A stretch of 64,000 nt of DNA from Rhodanobacter denitrificans (lineage in GTDB: Bacteria > Pseudomonadota > Gammaproteobacteria > Xanthomonadales > Rhodanobacteraceae), in contig QFPO01000006.1 of the NCBI GenBank assembly GCA_003241385.1, positions 124,001 to 188,000 of the forward strand, given 5' to 3'. The notes under the pieces were generated by a model. It was not told where the DNA came from, searched no databases, and was given only the letters and a program-made list of their open reading frames with translations. Below are positions 1-7,304 of the stretch, one piece after another. Numbering within the stretch: position 1 is the stretch's first letter; each line of letters opens with the position of its first letter. Position numbers and translations under genes: made by a program.

Positions 1-379
1 GCCGGTAGCGCACCTCGGCGCCGGCCTTCTCGGCGGCCTTGGCCAGCACGTGGTCGAAGTCGGCGCGCTGCACCTGGTAGGTGGTGCCCCAGCCCTTGGA
101 GAACTTGTCGCGGAAGTCGAATGCGGTGGCGCGCTCGCCGCGCACGAACGCCGCGCCGTTCTTGTACTGGAACCCGGCCTCGACGACGTCGCGCAGGAAG
201 CCGGCCTCCTCCAGATACTGCATGCTCTGCGGCAGCAGGCTCTCGCCGATCGAGAAGCGTGGAAACTGTTCCTTCTCGATGATCAGCACGCGCCGGCCCT
301 GCTTGCGCAGCAGGCCGGCGGCGACCGAGCCGGCCGGGCCGGCACCGACGATGAGGATTTCGGTGCGTTCGATCTGCAT
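1..379 (-). CDS. FAD-dependent oxidoreductase of the tryptophan-halogenase-like family, 3' end cut by window edge
   Basis: About 126 N-terminal residues are visible; the rest lies before position 1. The start is the ATG at 379. Residues 12-17 read GAGPAG, the dinucleotide-binding glycine motif, followed by E35 at the end of the second strand (VLIIEK), which would contact the FAD ribose. The GESLLP motif at 45-50 is typical of flavin-dependent halogenase/geranylgeranyl-reductase-like oxidoreductases. Such an enzyme is commonly found in aryl-polyene and xanthomonadin clusters, where a ring or chain modification is assumed but the reaction is not certain. It lies 191 bases downstream of the exporter gene on the same strand, so it is probably part of the operon. 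Halogenase activity cannot be judged because the catalytic region is missing. Confidence 0.8.
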   Translation of the reverse strand, partial: MQIERTEILIVGAGPAGSVAAGLLRKQGRRVLIIEKEQFPRFSIGESLLPQSMQYLEEAGFLRDVVEAGFQYKNGAAFVRGERATAFDFRDKFSKGWGTTYQVQRADFDHVLAKAAEKAGAEVRYR

Positions 380-545
380 GGTCACGAGTTTCCGGAAGCG
401 AAGGCGAACGAGGCGGGACGGCCGCGTCCCCGGCGGCGCGCGCAGTATGCCGGGAATGGTGGCCGGCGCAGAACAACGCCGCGTTCAGCCAGGGCCGCGC
501 GGCGCATCGGCGACAGGCCGCCATCACGCCTGTCCGTGACTTCCT

Positions 546-563
546 TGACGCAAGATCGCGTCA
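546..563. promoter_or_regulatory. Perfect 6-bp inverted repeat (TGACGC-N6-GCGTCA) between exporter and oxidoreductase genes
   Basis: The arms at 546-551 and 558-563 are exact reverse complements separated by six bases. The repeat sits just past the stop of the exporter gene (571) and about 170 bases upstream of the oxidoreductase start. It could be a transcription-factor operator for the downstream gene or a small hairpin. No T-run follows, so a classical terminator is unlikely. The rest of 380-570 holds no convincing gene. Confidence 0.35.
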
Positions 564-570
564 TATCCCA

Positions 571-2913
571 TCACGTTCGGCGACCCGACTCGGGCATGAA
601 CAGCGGCGTCAGCAGCCAGGCCAGGAAGATGCCGAACAGCATCGTCAGGCCGAACGCGCGCAGCGCCGGCGTCTGCGACAGCGCCAGCAGGCCGAACGCG
701 AGCAGGATGCAGGCCGCGGCGATCGTCACCGACAGGAACGGCCGGCGCTCGCCGCGGCCGGGCTGCTCGAGCAGGAAGATGCCGTAGTCCACGCCCATGC
801 CGAGGATCAGCAGCAGCGCGAGCACGTTGAACAGCTGCAGCGACTGGCCGAGCAGCGCGAGCAGGGCGAGCGCGAGCACGCTGGCGATCGCGGTCGGCGC
901 CAGCGCGCGCCAGCCGCGGCGGCCGAAGCGCAGGCACAGCGCGACCAGCACCAGCGCGTAGCTGGCGAGAATCACCATGCCCATGCGCTGGCGGTAGTGC
1001 GCGAGTACCTCGGAGACCTCGCCGACCTTGTCGACGAAGCGCACGCCGGGCACGCCGTCGGCGACCGCGGCCAGGCGCGCAAAGCGGGCCGGATCGTGCG
1101 CGCCGCGCAGCAGCATCACGCTGGCGTAGCCGTCGCCGAAGCGGCCCAGCCACTGGTGGCGCAGCGGCTCGGACACCGGCGCGGCGAGCCAGTCCTCGAT
1201 CCGCAGCGTCGCGGCCGGCGCCGGCGCCTGCGGCGCGAACGTCTCGCCCAGCCGCGCCGACGCCTGCGCGAGCACTCCGTCGGCGCCGCCGATGCGGCGC
1301 GCGATCAGCGCGCGGTCCTCGGCCTGGCGCGCCGGCGACGGCACCCAGTCCGACACGGCCTGCCAGCCGTCGAGGACGCGCTCGCCGACCAGGCCGGTCA
1401 ATGCGCGCTTGACCGCCTCCTCGGCGGCGAGCACCTCGCCGGGACTCGGCGCGGCGACCAGGAAGAACTGCGCCGGGCTCGGCAGGTCGAGCAGCTTGCC
1501 GAGCGCGAGCTGCTGCTCGATCAGCGTCGCCGGCGAGTTCTGCAGCAGGCGGATGTCGTCGTTGCTGCGCAGCTTGAACGCGCCGGCCGCGACGATCGCG
1601 AGCACGACTGCCGAGAACGCGAGCGTGAAGCGGTTGCGGCCGAGCGCCGGCCAGTACGTGCGCCGGCTGCCGAGCCAGGCGGCGAAGCGGTTGAACGGAA
1701 TCGGCTGGCGGTCGAGGAACGGAAACCACCACAGCACCGTCACGAACGCCGCGAGCAGGCCGACGCCCGAGAACACCGCGATCTGGCGCAGTCCCGGGAA
1801 CGGCGCAAGGGCCAGCAGCGCATAGCCGATCACCGTCGTCAGCATCGCCAGCCACATCACCGGCGCCTGCCGGCGCCGCATCGCCCAGCGCTCCTCGGGC
1901 GGCCGGCCGAGCCGGTTGCAGAACCAGTTGGTGCCGTAGTTCTCGGCGACGCCGACCAGGCTCGCGCCGAACACCAGCGTGATCAGATGCACACGCTCGA
2001 ACAGCAGAGCGCAGACCGAGATCGCCGCGAGCAGGCCGACGCCGATCGACAGCGCGACCAGCAGGCGCGGGCGCAGGCCGTTGAACGCGAGCACGGTCAG
2101 GATCAGGATGCCGGCCAGCGAGCCGAGGCCGATCGTGTGGACCTCGTGATGCGCCTGCTCGGCCGCATGCGCCGCGTACAGCGGCACGCCGGCGTTGATG
2201 ACCTCGGCGCCGGGCACGGCGGCCAGCGCGGCCGCGCGCGCCGCCTCGAGCACCGGGACCAGTGCGCGCTGTGCCGCGATCGAGAACGCCGATCCGTGCT
2301 GCTCGACCATCAGCAGCGCGTATTGCCGGCCCTCGGCCGCGACCGAGAGCCGTTCGTCGACCACGCGCACCGGGCTCTCGGCCGCGCGCGCGGCGAGCCA
2401 GCCGCCGAACAGGTTCAGCGGATCGTCCTGCCAGCTGCCGATGCGCGGCATGCCGAACGGCCGGTACAGCGCCTCGACCGCCTTGGCCGCGAGACGCTCG
2501 GTCGATTCGGTCGAGAGCTCGGCGCGCTGCGCGTCGGTCAGCAGCTGGCCGCGATACGGCGCGAAGAAGCCGATCCAGTCGTCGGCGAGGTCGGCGCCGA
2601 CCCGGTAGCGCAGGCCGAGCGAGGCGTCGGCGGCCTCGACGCTGGCCGCGTAGGCATCGGCCGCGGTGCGTGCCGAGGGCCAGTCCGCGGCGCCGACCAG
2701 TACGACGACGCGGCGCCCGGCCGCATCGGCGAGCTGGCGCGTCGCGTCCTGCACGGCGCGGTCGTCGGCGCGCTGCGGCAGCATCGCCAGCATGTCGGTT
2801 TCGAGCTGCAGGCGGTCGCCGCTCCACAGCCACAGGCCGTGGCCGGCCATCGCCAGCACGACCAGCAGCCAGCCGATCGCGAGCCGGCGTGCCTGGACGG
2901 GCGCCTCATTCAA
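571..2913 (-). CDS. MMPL/RND-family exporter of the aryl-polyene cluster
   Basis: A 780-residue inner-membrane protein with a membrane segment near residues 11-31, a long periplasmic loop, a first membrane bundle around residues 250-400, a second periplasmic loop, and a second membrane bundle at the C-terminus. This duplicated layout is that of MMPL/RND lipid exporters. In aryl-polyene and xanthomonadin loci such a protein is thought to move the finished aryl-polyene lipid across the inner membrane, working with a LolA-like carrier. That fits the LolA-like gene directly upstream, which overlaps it by 8 bases. The only suitable start is a TTG at 2913, with GAGGAG about 11 bases upstream. The substrate is inferred from context. 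Confidence 0.85.
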   Translation of the reverse strand: MNEAPVQARRLAIGWLLVVLAMAGHGLWLWSGDRLQLETDMLAMLPQRADDRAVQDATRQLADAAGRRVVVLVGAADWPSARTAADAYAASVEAADASLGLRYRVGADLADDWIGFFAPYRGQLLTDAQRAELSTESTERLAAKAVEALYRPFGMPRIGSWQDDPLNLFGGWLAARAAESPVRVVDERLSVAAEGRQYALLMVEQHGSAFSIAAQRALVPVLEAARAAALAAVPGAEVINAGVPLYAAHAAEQAHHEVHTIGLGSLAGILILTVLAFNGLRPRLLVALSIGVGLLAAISVCALLFERVHLITLVFGASLVGVAENYGTNWFCNRLGRPPEERWAMRRRQAPVMWLAMLTTVIGYALLALAPFPGLRQIAVFSGVGLLAAFVTVLWWFPFLDRQPIPFNRFAAWLGSRRTYWPALGRNRFTLAFSAVVLAIVAAGAFKLRSNDDIRLLQNSPATLIEQQLALGKLLDLPSPAQFFLVAAPSPGEVLAAEEAVKRALTGLVGERVLDGWQAVSDWVPSPARQAEDRALIARRIGGADGVLAQASARLGETFAPQAPAPAATLRIEDWLAAPVSEPLRHQWLGRFGDGYASVMLLRGAHDPARFARLAAVADGVPGVRFVDKVGEVSEVLAHYRQRMGMVILASYALVLVALCLRFGRRGWRALAPTAIASVLALALLALLGQSLQLFNVLALLLILGMGVDYGIFLLEQPGRGERRPFLSVTIAAACILLAFGLLALSQTPALRAFGLTMLFGIFLAWLLTPLFMPESGRRT

Positions 2914-3646
2914 AGCGCGCGGTCTCCTCGGCGGTCAGCGCCGGCGGCGTGTCGCGCTGATCGGAGAACACGATCTCGGTACGGTCGCCGTTGGCCTCCT
3001 CGAGCACGATGCGCCGCACGTGGCGGTCGCCCTGCAGGTTGACGCCGCTCAGCAGCTTGGCCAGTCCCGGCTGGCGCGGCTTCAGCGCGAGTTCCCAGCC
3101 GGCGTCGCCGGCCTGGCCGTCGACCGTGAAATGCTCGGCGAGCCGGTCGACCTCGCCGTTGAGCAGCGAGAACATCAGGCCGTTGATGACGCGCACGGTC
3201 GGCTCCTCGTCGGCGCTGAGCCGGAACGCGGTCTCGCCGTCCTGCGTCGCGACGATCGCCTCGCGCGTCAGCCTGAGCTCGCCGGCGAACGGCTCGCGCG
3301 TATGCCACAGCACGCCGTGATCGCGTGCGACCAGGAAGTCGCCGCTGGAGCGCAGCGGACGGCTGAAGCCGGCCACCTGCTTGGTCTGCTCGAAGCGTCC
3401 GCGCAGCACGGCCGGCTGCGCGAGCCGGCTGCCGATCGCGGCCGCCAGCGCGGCGGTGTCGGCGGTCGGTGCCGGCGCGACCGCAGCCGGCGGCGTGGCC
3501 GGATCGGCCGCGGCCATGGACGAAGACGCGGACCCGAACGCGATCAGCGCCGCGCCGAGCGCGAGCTCGCGCAGCTTCGCGCCTCCCGGCAGATGGCCGG
3601 CGGTGGCCGTCCGCGCGGCGGCGATGTTCGTGCACGTGGCTCTCAT
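2906..3646 (-). CDS. LolA-like outer-membrane lipoprotein carrier protein of the aryl-polyene cluster
   Basis: A 246-residue exported protein. A hydrophobic stretch near residues 25-46 ending in SMAAADP is a signal peptide, though the N-terminus before it is unusually long. The mature part has the LolA-type pattern: LRGRFEQTKQV near the N-terminus, then SSGDFLVARDHGVLWHTREP, then alternating beta strands. LolA folds carry acyl chains across the periplasm; cluster versions are thought to accept the aryl-polyene lipid. The ATG at 3646 has a GAGGA motif about eight bases upstream. It follows the thioesterase gene by 36 bases and overlaps the exporter by 8, so all three are probably co-transcribed. 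Confidence 0.82.
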   Translation of the reverse strand: MRATCTNIAAARTATAGHLPGGAKLRELALGAALIAFGSASSSMAAADPATPPAAVAPAPTADTAALAAAIGSRLAQPAVLRGRFEQTKQVAGFSRPLRSSGDFLVARDHGVLWHTREPFAGELRLTREAIVATQDGETAFRLSADEEPTVRVINGLMFSLLNGEVDRLAEHFTVDGQAGDAGWELALKPRQPGLAKLLSGVNLQGDRHVRRIVLEEANGDRTEIVFSDQRDTPPALTAEETARFE

Positions 3647-3682
3647 AAGACGATCCTCACAAGGCCGGGGCGGATGCGCGCG

Positions 3683-4114
3683 TCACGGACTGACGCCGAG
3701 ACGATCCCACAATACGCGCGGACACACGTACTGCATCTGACCACTGGCGATCTCGACCGCCACCTGGATCGTGTGCGCGCGCGTCATCCGCTCGCCGCTG
3801 AGCGCATCGCGGATCAGGTAGTCGATCTTGAGCCGGTTCTCCCACTCGACGATCGTCGCGCGCACCTCGAGCGCGCGGCCCCAGGTCGCCGGGCGGATGT
3901 ACTTGCTGCGCAGGTCGACGATCGGCCAGAAATAGCCCGAGTCGCGCATCTGCGGATAGTCGTAGTCGAAGCGCTGCAGCAGCGCGCAGCGCGCCAGCTC
4001 CAGGTACTTGAGGTAATGCCCGTGCCAGACCACGTTCATCGGGTCGAAGTCGTGGAACGCCGGCGTCAGCTCGATCGCGTGGCTGAAGCGCTCGTCGGCG
4101 GCGCGCTCAGTCAT
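3683..4114 (-). CDS. Hot-dog acyl thioesterase (4HBT family)
   Basis: A 143-residue single hot-dog domain, the usual length for the 4-hydroxybenzoyl-CoA thioesterase family. The motif DFDPMNVVWHGHYLKYLE spans about residues 22-39, and D24 matches the catalytic aspartate of the family. In aryl-polyene pathways a thioesterase of this kind trims or releases acyl chains from the carrier protein, either as product release or as editing. The gene overlaps the 3' end of the ammonia-lyase gene by 8 bases and is followed by the LolA-like gene. Substrate specificity cannot be read from the sequence. Confidence 0.85.
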   Translation of the reverse strand: MTERAADERFSHAIELTPAFHDFDPMNVVWHGHYLKYLELARCALLQRFDYDYPQMRDSGYFWPIVDLRSKYIRPATWGRALEVRATIVEWENRLKIDYLIRDALSGERMTRAHTIQVAVEIASGQMQYVCPRVLWDRLGVSP

Positions 4115-5651
4115 AGAGGCTCCAGGCGCGGGCGCGGATCGCCTCGACCAGGCTGACGAGGTCGCCGTCGAGCGCGCGGTCCTCCTCGACCAGGGCGATG
4201 CGGCGCTCCAGATCGGCGTGCATCGCCGCCAGCGGCGGACTCGGCGCCAGCGCCGGATCGACGCGCGCGCGCAGCGTGATGCCCTGACGCGCCGCGATCA
4301 GCATCGCCGCGACGACCTGCTCGGTCAGCTCGAGCACGCGCAAGGCGTCGCGCGCGGCGATCGTGCCCATGCTGACCTTGTCCTGGTTGTGGCATTCGGT
4401 CGAGCGCGAGAACACCGAGGCCGGCATCGTCAGCTTGAGCGCTTCGGCGGTCCACGCCGACACGCTGATCTGCAGCGCCTTCAGGCCGTGATTGATCGCC
4501 GCGCGCGGCCCCTGCGCGGCGCTGAGGTTGCTCGGCAGGCCGTGGTTGAAGCGGGTGTCGACGAGCAGGGCCAGCTGGCGGTCGAGCAGGTCGGCGAGGT
4601 TGGCGACCGCGTTCTTGAGCGTGTCCATCGCCAGCGCGATGTGGCCGCCGTAGAAATGGCCGCCGTGCAGCACGCGCGCGTCGTCGGGGTCGACCAGCGG
4701 GTTGTCGTTGGCGCTGTTGAGCTCGTTCTCGATCAGGCCGCGCAGGAACGGCAGCAGATCCTCGAGCACGCCGATCACGTGCGGTGCGCAGCGCAGCGAG
4801 TAGCGGTCCTGCAGGCGCTGCTCGTTGCGCGGCGGCCGATCGCTGGCGAGGTCGGCGCGCAGCCGCGCCGCGACGCGCTGCTGGCCCGGATGCGGCTTGG
4901 CCGCGAACAGCCGCTCGTCGAAATGATGCGCATTGCCGGCACTGGCCAGCACGTTGAACGCGGTCAGCCGCGTCGCCAGCCGGCCGAGGTAGTCCGCGCG
5001 CGACCAGGCCAGGCAGGCCAGCGCGGTCATCACGGCGGTGCCGTTCATGATTGCCAGGCCTTCCTTCGGACGCAGCCGCAGCGGCGCGATGCCGAGCTCG
5101 GCGAAGACCTCGGCCGTGGCGCGCCGTGCACCGGCGTACCAGACCTCGCGCTCGCCGCACAGCACCGCGGCCACGTACGAGAGCGGCGTCAGATCGCCGC
5201 TGGCGCCGACCGAGCCTTCGGCCGGGATCAGCGGCAGGATGTCGTGCTGCAGCAGCCGCTCGAACTGCTCGAGCAGGCCGGTGCTGACGCCGGACATGCC
5301 GATCGCCAGCGAGGCCAGCCGCGTCGCCAGTACCGCGCGTGTCTCCTCCGGCGTCAGCAGGCGGCCGGCACCGCAGCCGTGGTACGCGTACAGGTGATGC
5401 GGCAGCTCGGCGACCAGGGCCGGCGGAATCGTCACCGTGCACGAGTCGCCGTAGCCGGTCGTGACGCCGTAGATCACGCCGTCGGTCGCGAGCAGGCGGT
5501 CGAGGAACGCCGCGCCGCGGCCGATCCGGTCACGGAACTCCGGCTCGGTCGACAGCTCGGCGCCGCGCCGGCGCTGCGCGAGGGCGAGCACGTCCTCGAT
5601 CGACAGCGCGCGGCCGTCGAAACGGACCGTCTCAGGAATGCTCGGAGCCAT
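4107..5651 (-). CDS. Aromatic amino acid ammonia-lyase (HAL/PAL/TAL family)
   Basis: The MIO-forming triad Ala-Ser-Gly lies at about residues 150-152 within SVGASGDLTP, and the catalytic tyrosine motif YGVTTGYG starts near residue 61. The family eliminates ammonia from His, Phe or Tyr; in pigment clusters a tyrosine ammonia-lyase can supply a coumarate-type aryl starter. In my hand alignment the selectivity pair that is His-Leu in tyrosine lyases and Ser-His in histidine lyases is Tyr90-His91 here, so the substrate stays open. I chose the ATG at 5651 (514 residues), which has a GGGA-like motif upstream. An in-frame ATG at 5690 lacks a ribosome site and would overlap the upstream gene further. 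It overlaps the acyltransferase gene by 20 bases. Confidence 0.88.
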   Translation of the reverse strand: MAPSIPETVRFDGRALSIEDVLALAQRRRGAELSTEPEFRDRIGRGAAFLDRLLATDGVIYGVTTGYGDSCTVTIPPALVAELPHHLYAYHGCGAGRLLTPEETRAVLATRLASLAIGMSGVSTGLLEQFERLLQHDILPLIPAEGSVGASGDLTPLSYVAAVLCGEREVWYAGARRATAEVFAELGIAPLRLRPKEGLAIMNGTAVMTALACLAWSRADYLGRLATRLTAFNVLASAGNAHHFDERLFAAKPHPGQQRVAARLRADLASDRPPRNEQRLQDRYSLRCAPHVIGVLEDLLPFLRGLIENELNSANDNPLVDPDDARVLHGGHFYGGHIALAMDTLKNAVANLADLLDRQLALLVDTRFNHGLPSNLSAAQGPRAAINHGLKALQISVSAWTAEALKLTMPASVFSRSTECHNQDKVSMGTIAARDALRVLELTEQVVAAMLIAARQGITLRARVDPALAPSPPLAAMHADLERRIALVEEDRALDGDLVSLVEAIRARAWSLYD

Positions 5652-6570
5652 CGCTCTGATCCCAGAAAGGAAAGAAGTTGAACCAGTCATACGGCGAGCG
5701 CTCGAGCATGCGCGTCAGCGCGGCGGCGTAGCGTCCAGCATAGTCGGCAATCGCCTCCTCGCGGCGGCCGCGCGGCAGCTCGACGCGATCGGCCAGCGGT
5801 TCGAAGCGGATCGTGTAGCTGCCGCGTTCGTGGATCGAGGCCAGAAAATGGACCGGGCATTTCAGCAGCGCAGCCAGCACCCAGGGCCCGGCCGGCAGCG
5901 GCGCGCGGTGGCCGAGGAAGTCGACCGCGACGGTCTGGCTCGCGAACACCGGCACGCGGTCGCCGGCGATCACGACGTATTCGCCGGCGGCCACTTTCTC
6001 GCCGAGCAGCAGGGCGGTCTCCGGGCCGATCGAGGTGACCTCGATCAGGTTGACGTCCTGGGCCGGATTGAGCCGCTTGAGCAGGCGGTTGAACTGCGCG
6101 GCATGGCGCGTGTGGACCAGGATGTTGAGCCGGAACACGCCGCGGTGACCGGCCATCGCCCGGCCGATCTCCAGGCAGCCCAGATGCGCGGTCACCAGCA
6201 GACCGCCGACGCCGCCCTCGGCGATCGCGTAGATCTCCTCGCGGCCCTCGGTGTGCACGTTCGCGAACCGGTAGCGGCCCGACACCGCCAGCAGCTTGTC
6301 GAGCAGCGTCTCGGCGAACAGGCCGACGTGGCGCATGCCGTCGCGCCAGGTCGGCGCGTGGCCGAGCGCGCCGGTCGCGGCCTGCAGGCGGGTCAGGTAC
6401 TGCAGCGAGGCCGCGCGCAGGTCGCGCCGCGCCAGCCAGTAGACGCCGATCACCGGATAGACCGCGAGCCGGAACGGCCAGCGGCCGAACAGGCGGTGCA
6501 CCCAGTACAGCAGCCAGATGCCGGCGACGAACGTGTTCTCGCCGATCTGCGCCCAGTGCCGCGCGCTCAA
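5632..6570 (-). CDS. LpxL-like lysophospholipid/lipid A-type acyltransferase of the aryl-polyene cluster
   Basis: A 312-residue LpxL/HtrB-family protein with the H-x4-E catalytic pair H129 and E134 (AHLGCLE), an N-terminal hydrophobic segment near residues 14-48, and a C-terminal YDWFNFFPFWD motif typical of the family. It should transfer an acyl group at the inner membrane, here probably during assembly of the aryl-polyene lipid. The start is a TTG at 6570, overlapping the TGA of the glycosyltransferase as TTGA, with AAGGTGG just upstream; no better start exists in this frame. In the E. coli-type cluster a glycosyltransferase and an acyltransferase are fused in one protein; here the two are separate but translationally coupled. 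Confidence 0.85.
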   Translation of the reverse strand: MSARHWAQIGENTFVAGIWLLYWVHRLFGRWPFRLAVYPVIGVYWLARRDLRAASLQYLTRLQAATGALGHAPTWRDGMRHVGLFAETLLDKLLAVSGRYRFANVHTEGREEIYAIAEGGVGGLLVTAHLGCLEIGRAMAGHRGVFRLNILVHTRHAAQFNRLLKRLNPAQDVNLIEVTSIGPETALLLGEKVAAGEYVVIAGDRVPVFASQTVAVDFLGHRAPLPAGPWVLAALLKCPVHFLASIHERGSYTIRFEPLADRVELPRGRREEAIADYAGRYAAALTRMLERSPYDWFNFFPFWDQSDGSEHS

Positions 6571-7304
6571 GAGGCCACCTTGCGCCAGAGCAGGCGCGGC
6601 AGGCGCAGCAGCATGCCGAGGAACAGCCGCGCATGCATGCGCGAGATCAGCAGGTTGTCGCGCAGCACGTCGAAGTGCGAGATGCCGTCGGTCGGATAGC
6701 GCACCTGCGTCGGCAGATTGACGATGCCCACGCCGCGCCAGTGCAGTCGCACCAGCACCTCGCTGTCGAAATCCATGCGCCGGCCCAGCCGCACCGCGTC
6801 GAACAGCGCGATCGTAGGCGCCAGCGGATAGACGCGGAAGCCGCACATCGAGTCGCGGATCGACAGCGACAGCGTATTGATCCAGACCCAGACATGGGTC
6901 GCGTAACGGCCGTAGAGGCGGCCCTTCGGCACCGACGCGTCGAAGATCGGACAGCCGCAGATGATGTTCGACGGATGCCGCGCGGCCTGTTCGAGAAAGC
7001 ACGGGATGTCGCGCGTGTCGTGCTGACCGTCGGCGTCGATCTGCAGGGCATGCGTGAAGCCGCGCGCGGCCGCGGCGCGCAGGCCGGCGATCATCGCGCC
7101 GCCCTTGCCCTGGTTGACCGGCAGGCGCACCAGGCGCACGCGGTCGGGGTCGGCGCCGGCGATCAGGTCGAGCACGCTCGCGCAGTCCGCGTCGCTGCCG
7201 TCGTCGACGAGGATGCACGGCAGGCCGTGCGCGCGCACGGCCTCGACGACGGCGCCGACCGCCTGGCCGTGGTTGTAGACCGGGATCACCGCGCAGGTCT
7301 TCAC
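6567..7304 (-). CDS. Family 2 glycosyltransferase (aryl-polyene cluster)
   Basis: A 245-residue GT-A fold protein. It opens with CAVIPVYNHG, then ILVDDGSDAD, NQGKGGAM and IDADGQHD, the last holding the DxD metal/nucleotide-sugar site. There is no membrane domain, so it is probably cytosolic or peripheral. It likely glycosylates the aryl-polyene or its lipid anchor, but donor and acceptor are unknown. The start is a GTG at 7304 overlapping the stop of the ligase gene as GTGA, and its own stop overlaps the TTG start of the acyltransferase. It resembles the glycosyltransferase at 13091-13840. Confidence 0.87.
   Translation of the reverse strand: MKTCAVIPVYNHGQAVGAVVEAVRAHGLPCILVDDGSDADCASVLDLIAGADPDRVRLVRLPVNQGKGGAMIAGLRAAAARGFTHALQIDADGQHDTRDIPCFLEQAARHPSNIICGCPIFDASVPKGRLYGRYATHVWVWINTLSLSIRDSMCGFRVYPLAPTIALFDAVRLGRRMDFDSEVLVRLHWRGVGIVNLPTQVRYPTDGISHFDVLRDNLLISRMHARLFLGMLLRLPRLLWRKVAS

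Noticed and set aside
382..564. Possible 60-residue gene between the exporter and FAD oxidoreductase genes
   Set aside because: No ribosome site, Arg-rich composition and no motif; the region more likely holds a regulatory dyad only.
997..3042. Long plus-strand open frame opposite the MMPL exporter gene
   Set aside because: It is extremely Arg/Ala/Glu-rich with no recognisable motif and mirrors the third-position GC pattern of the real minus-strand gene; it is a shadow frame.
5652..5690. Upstream ATG at 5690 as the ammonia-lyase start
   Set aside because: No ribosome site and a longer overlap with the acyltransferase gene; the ATG at 5651 fits family length better.
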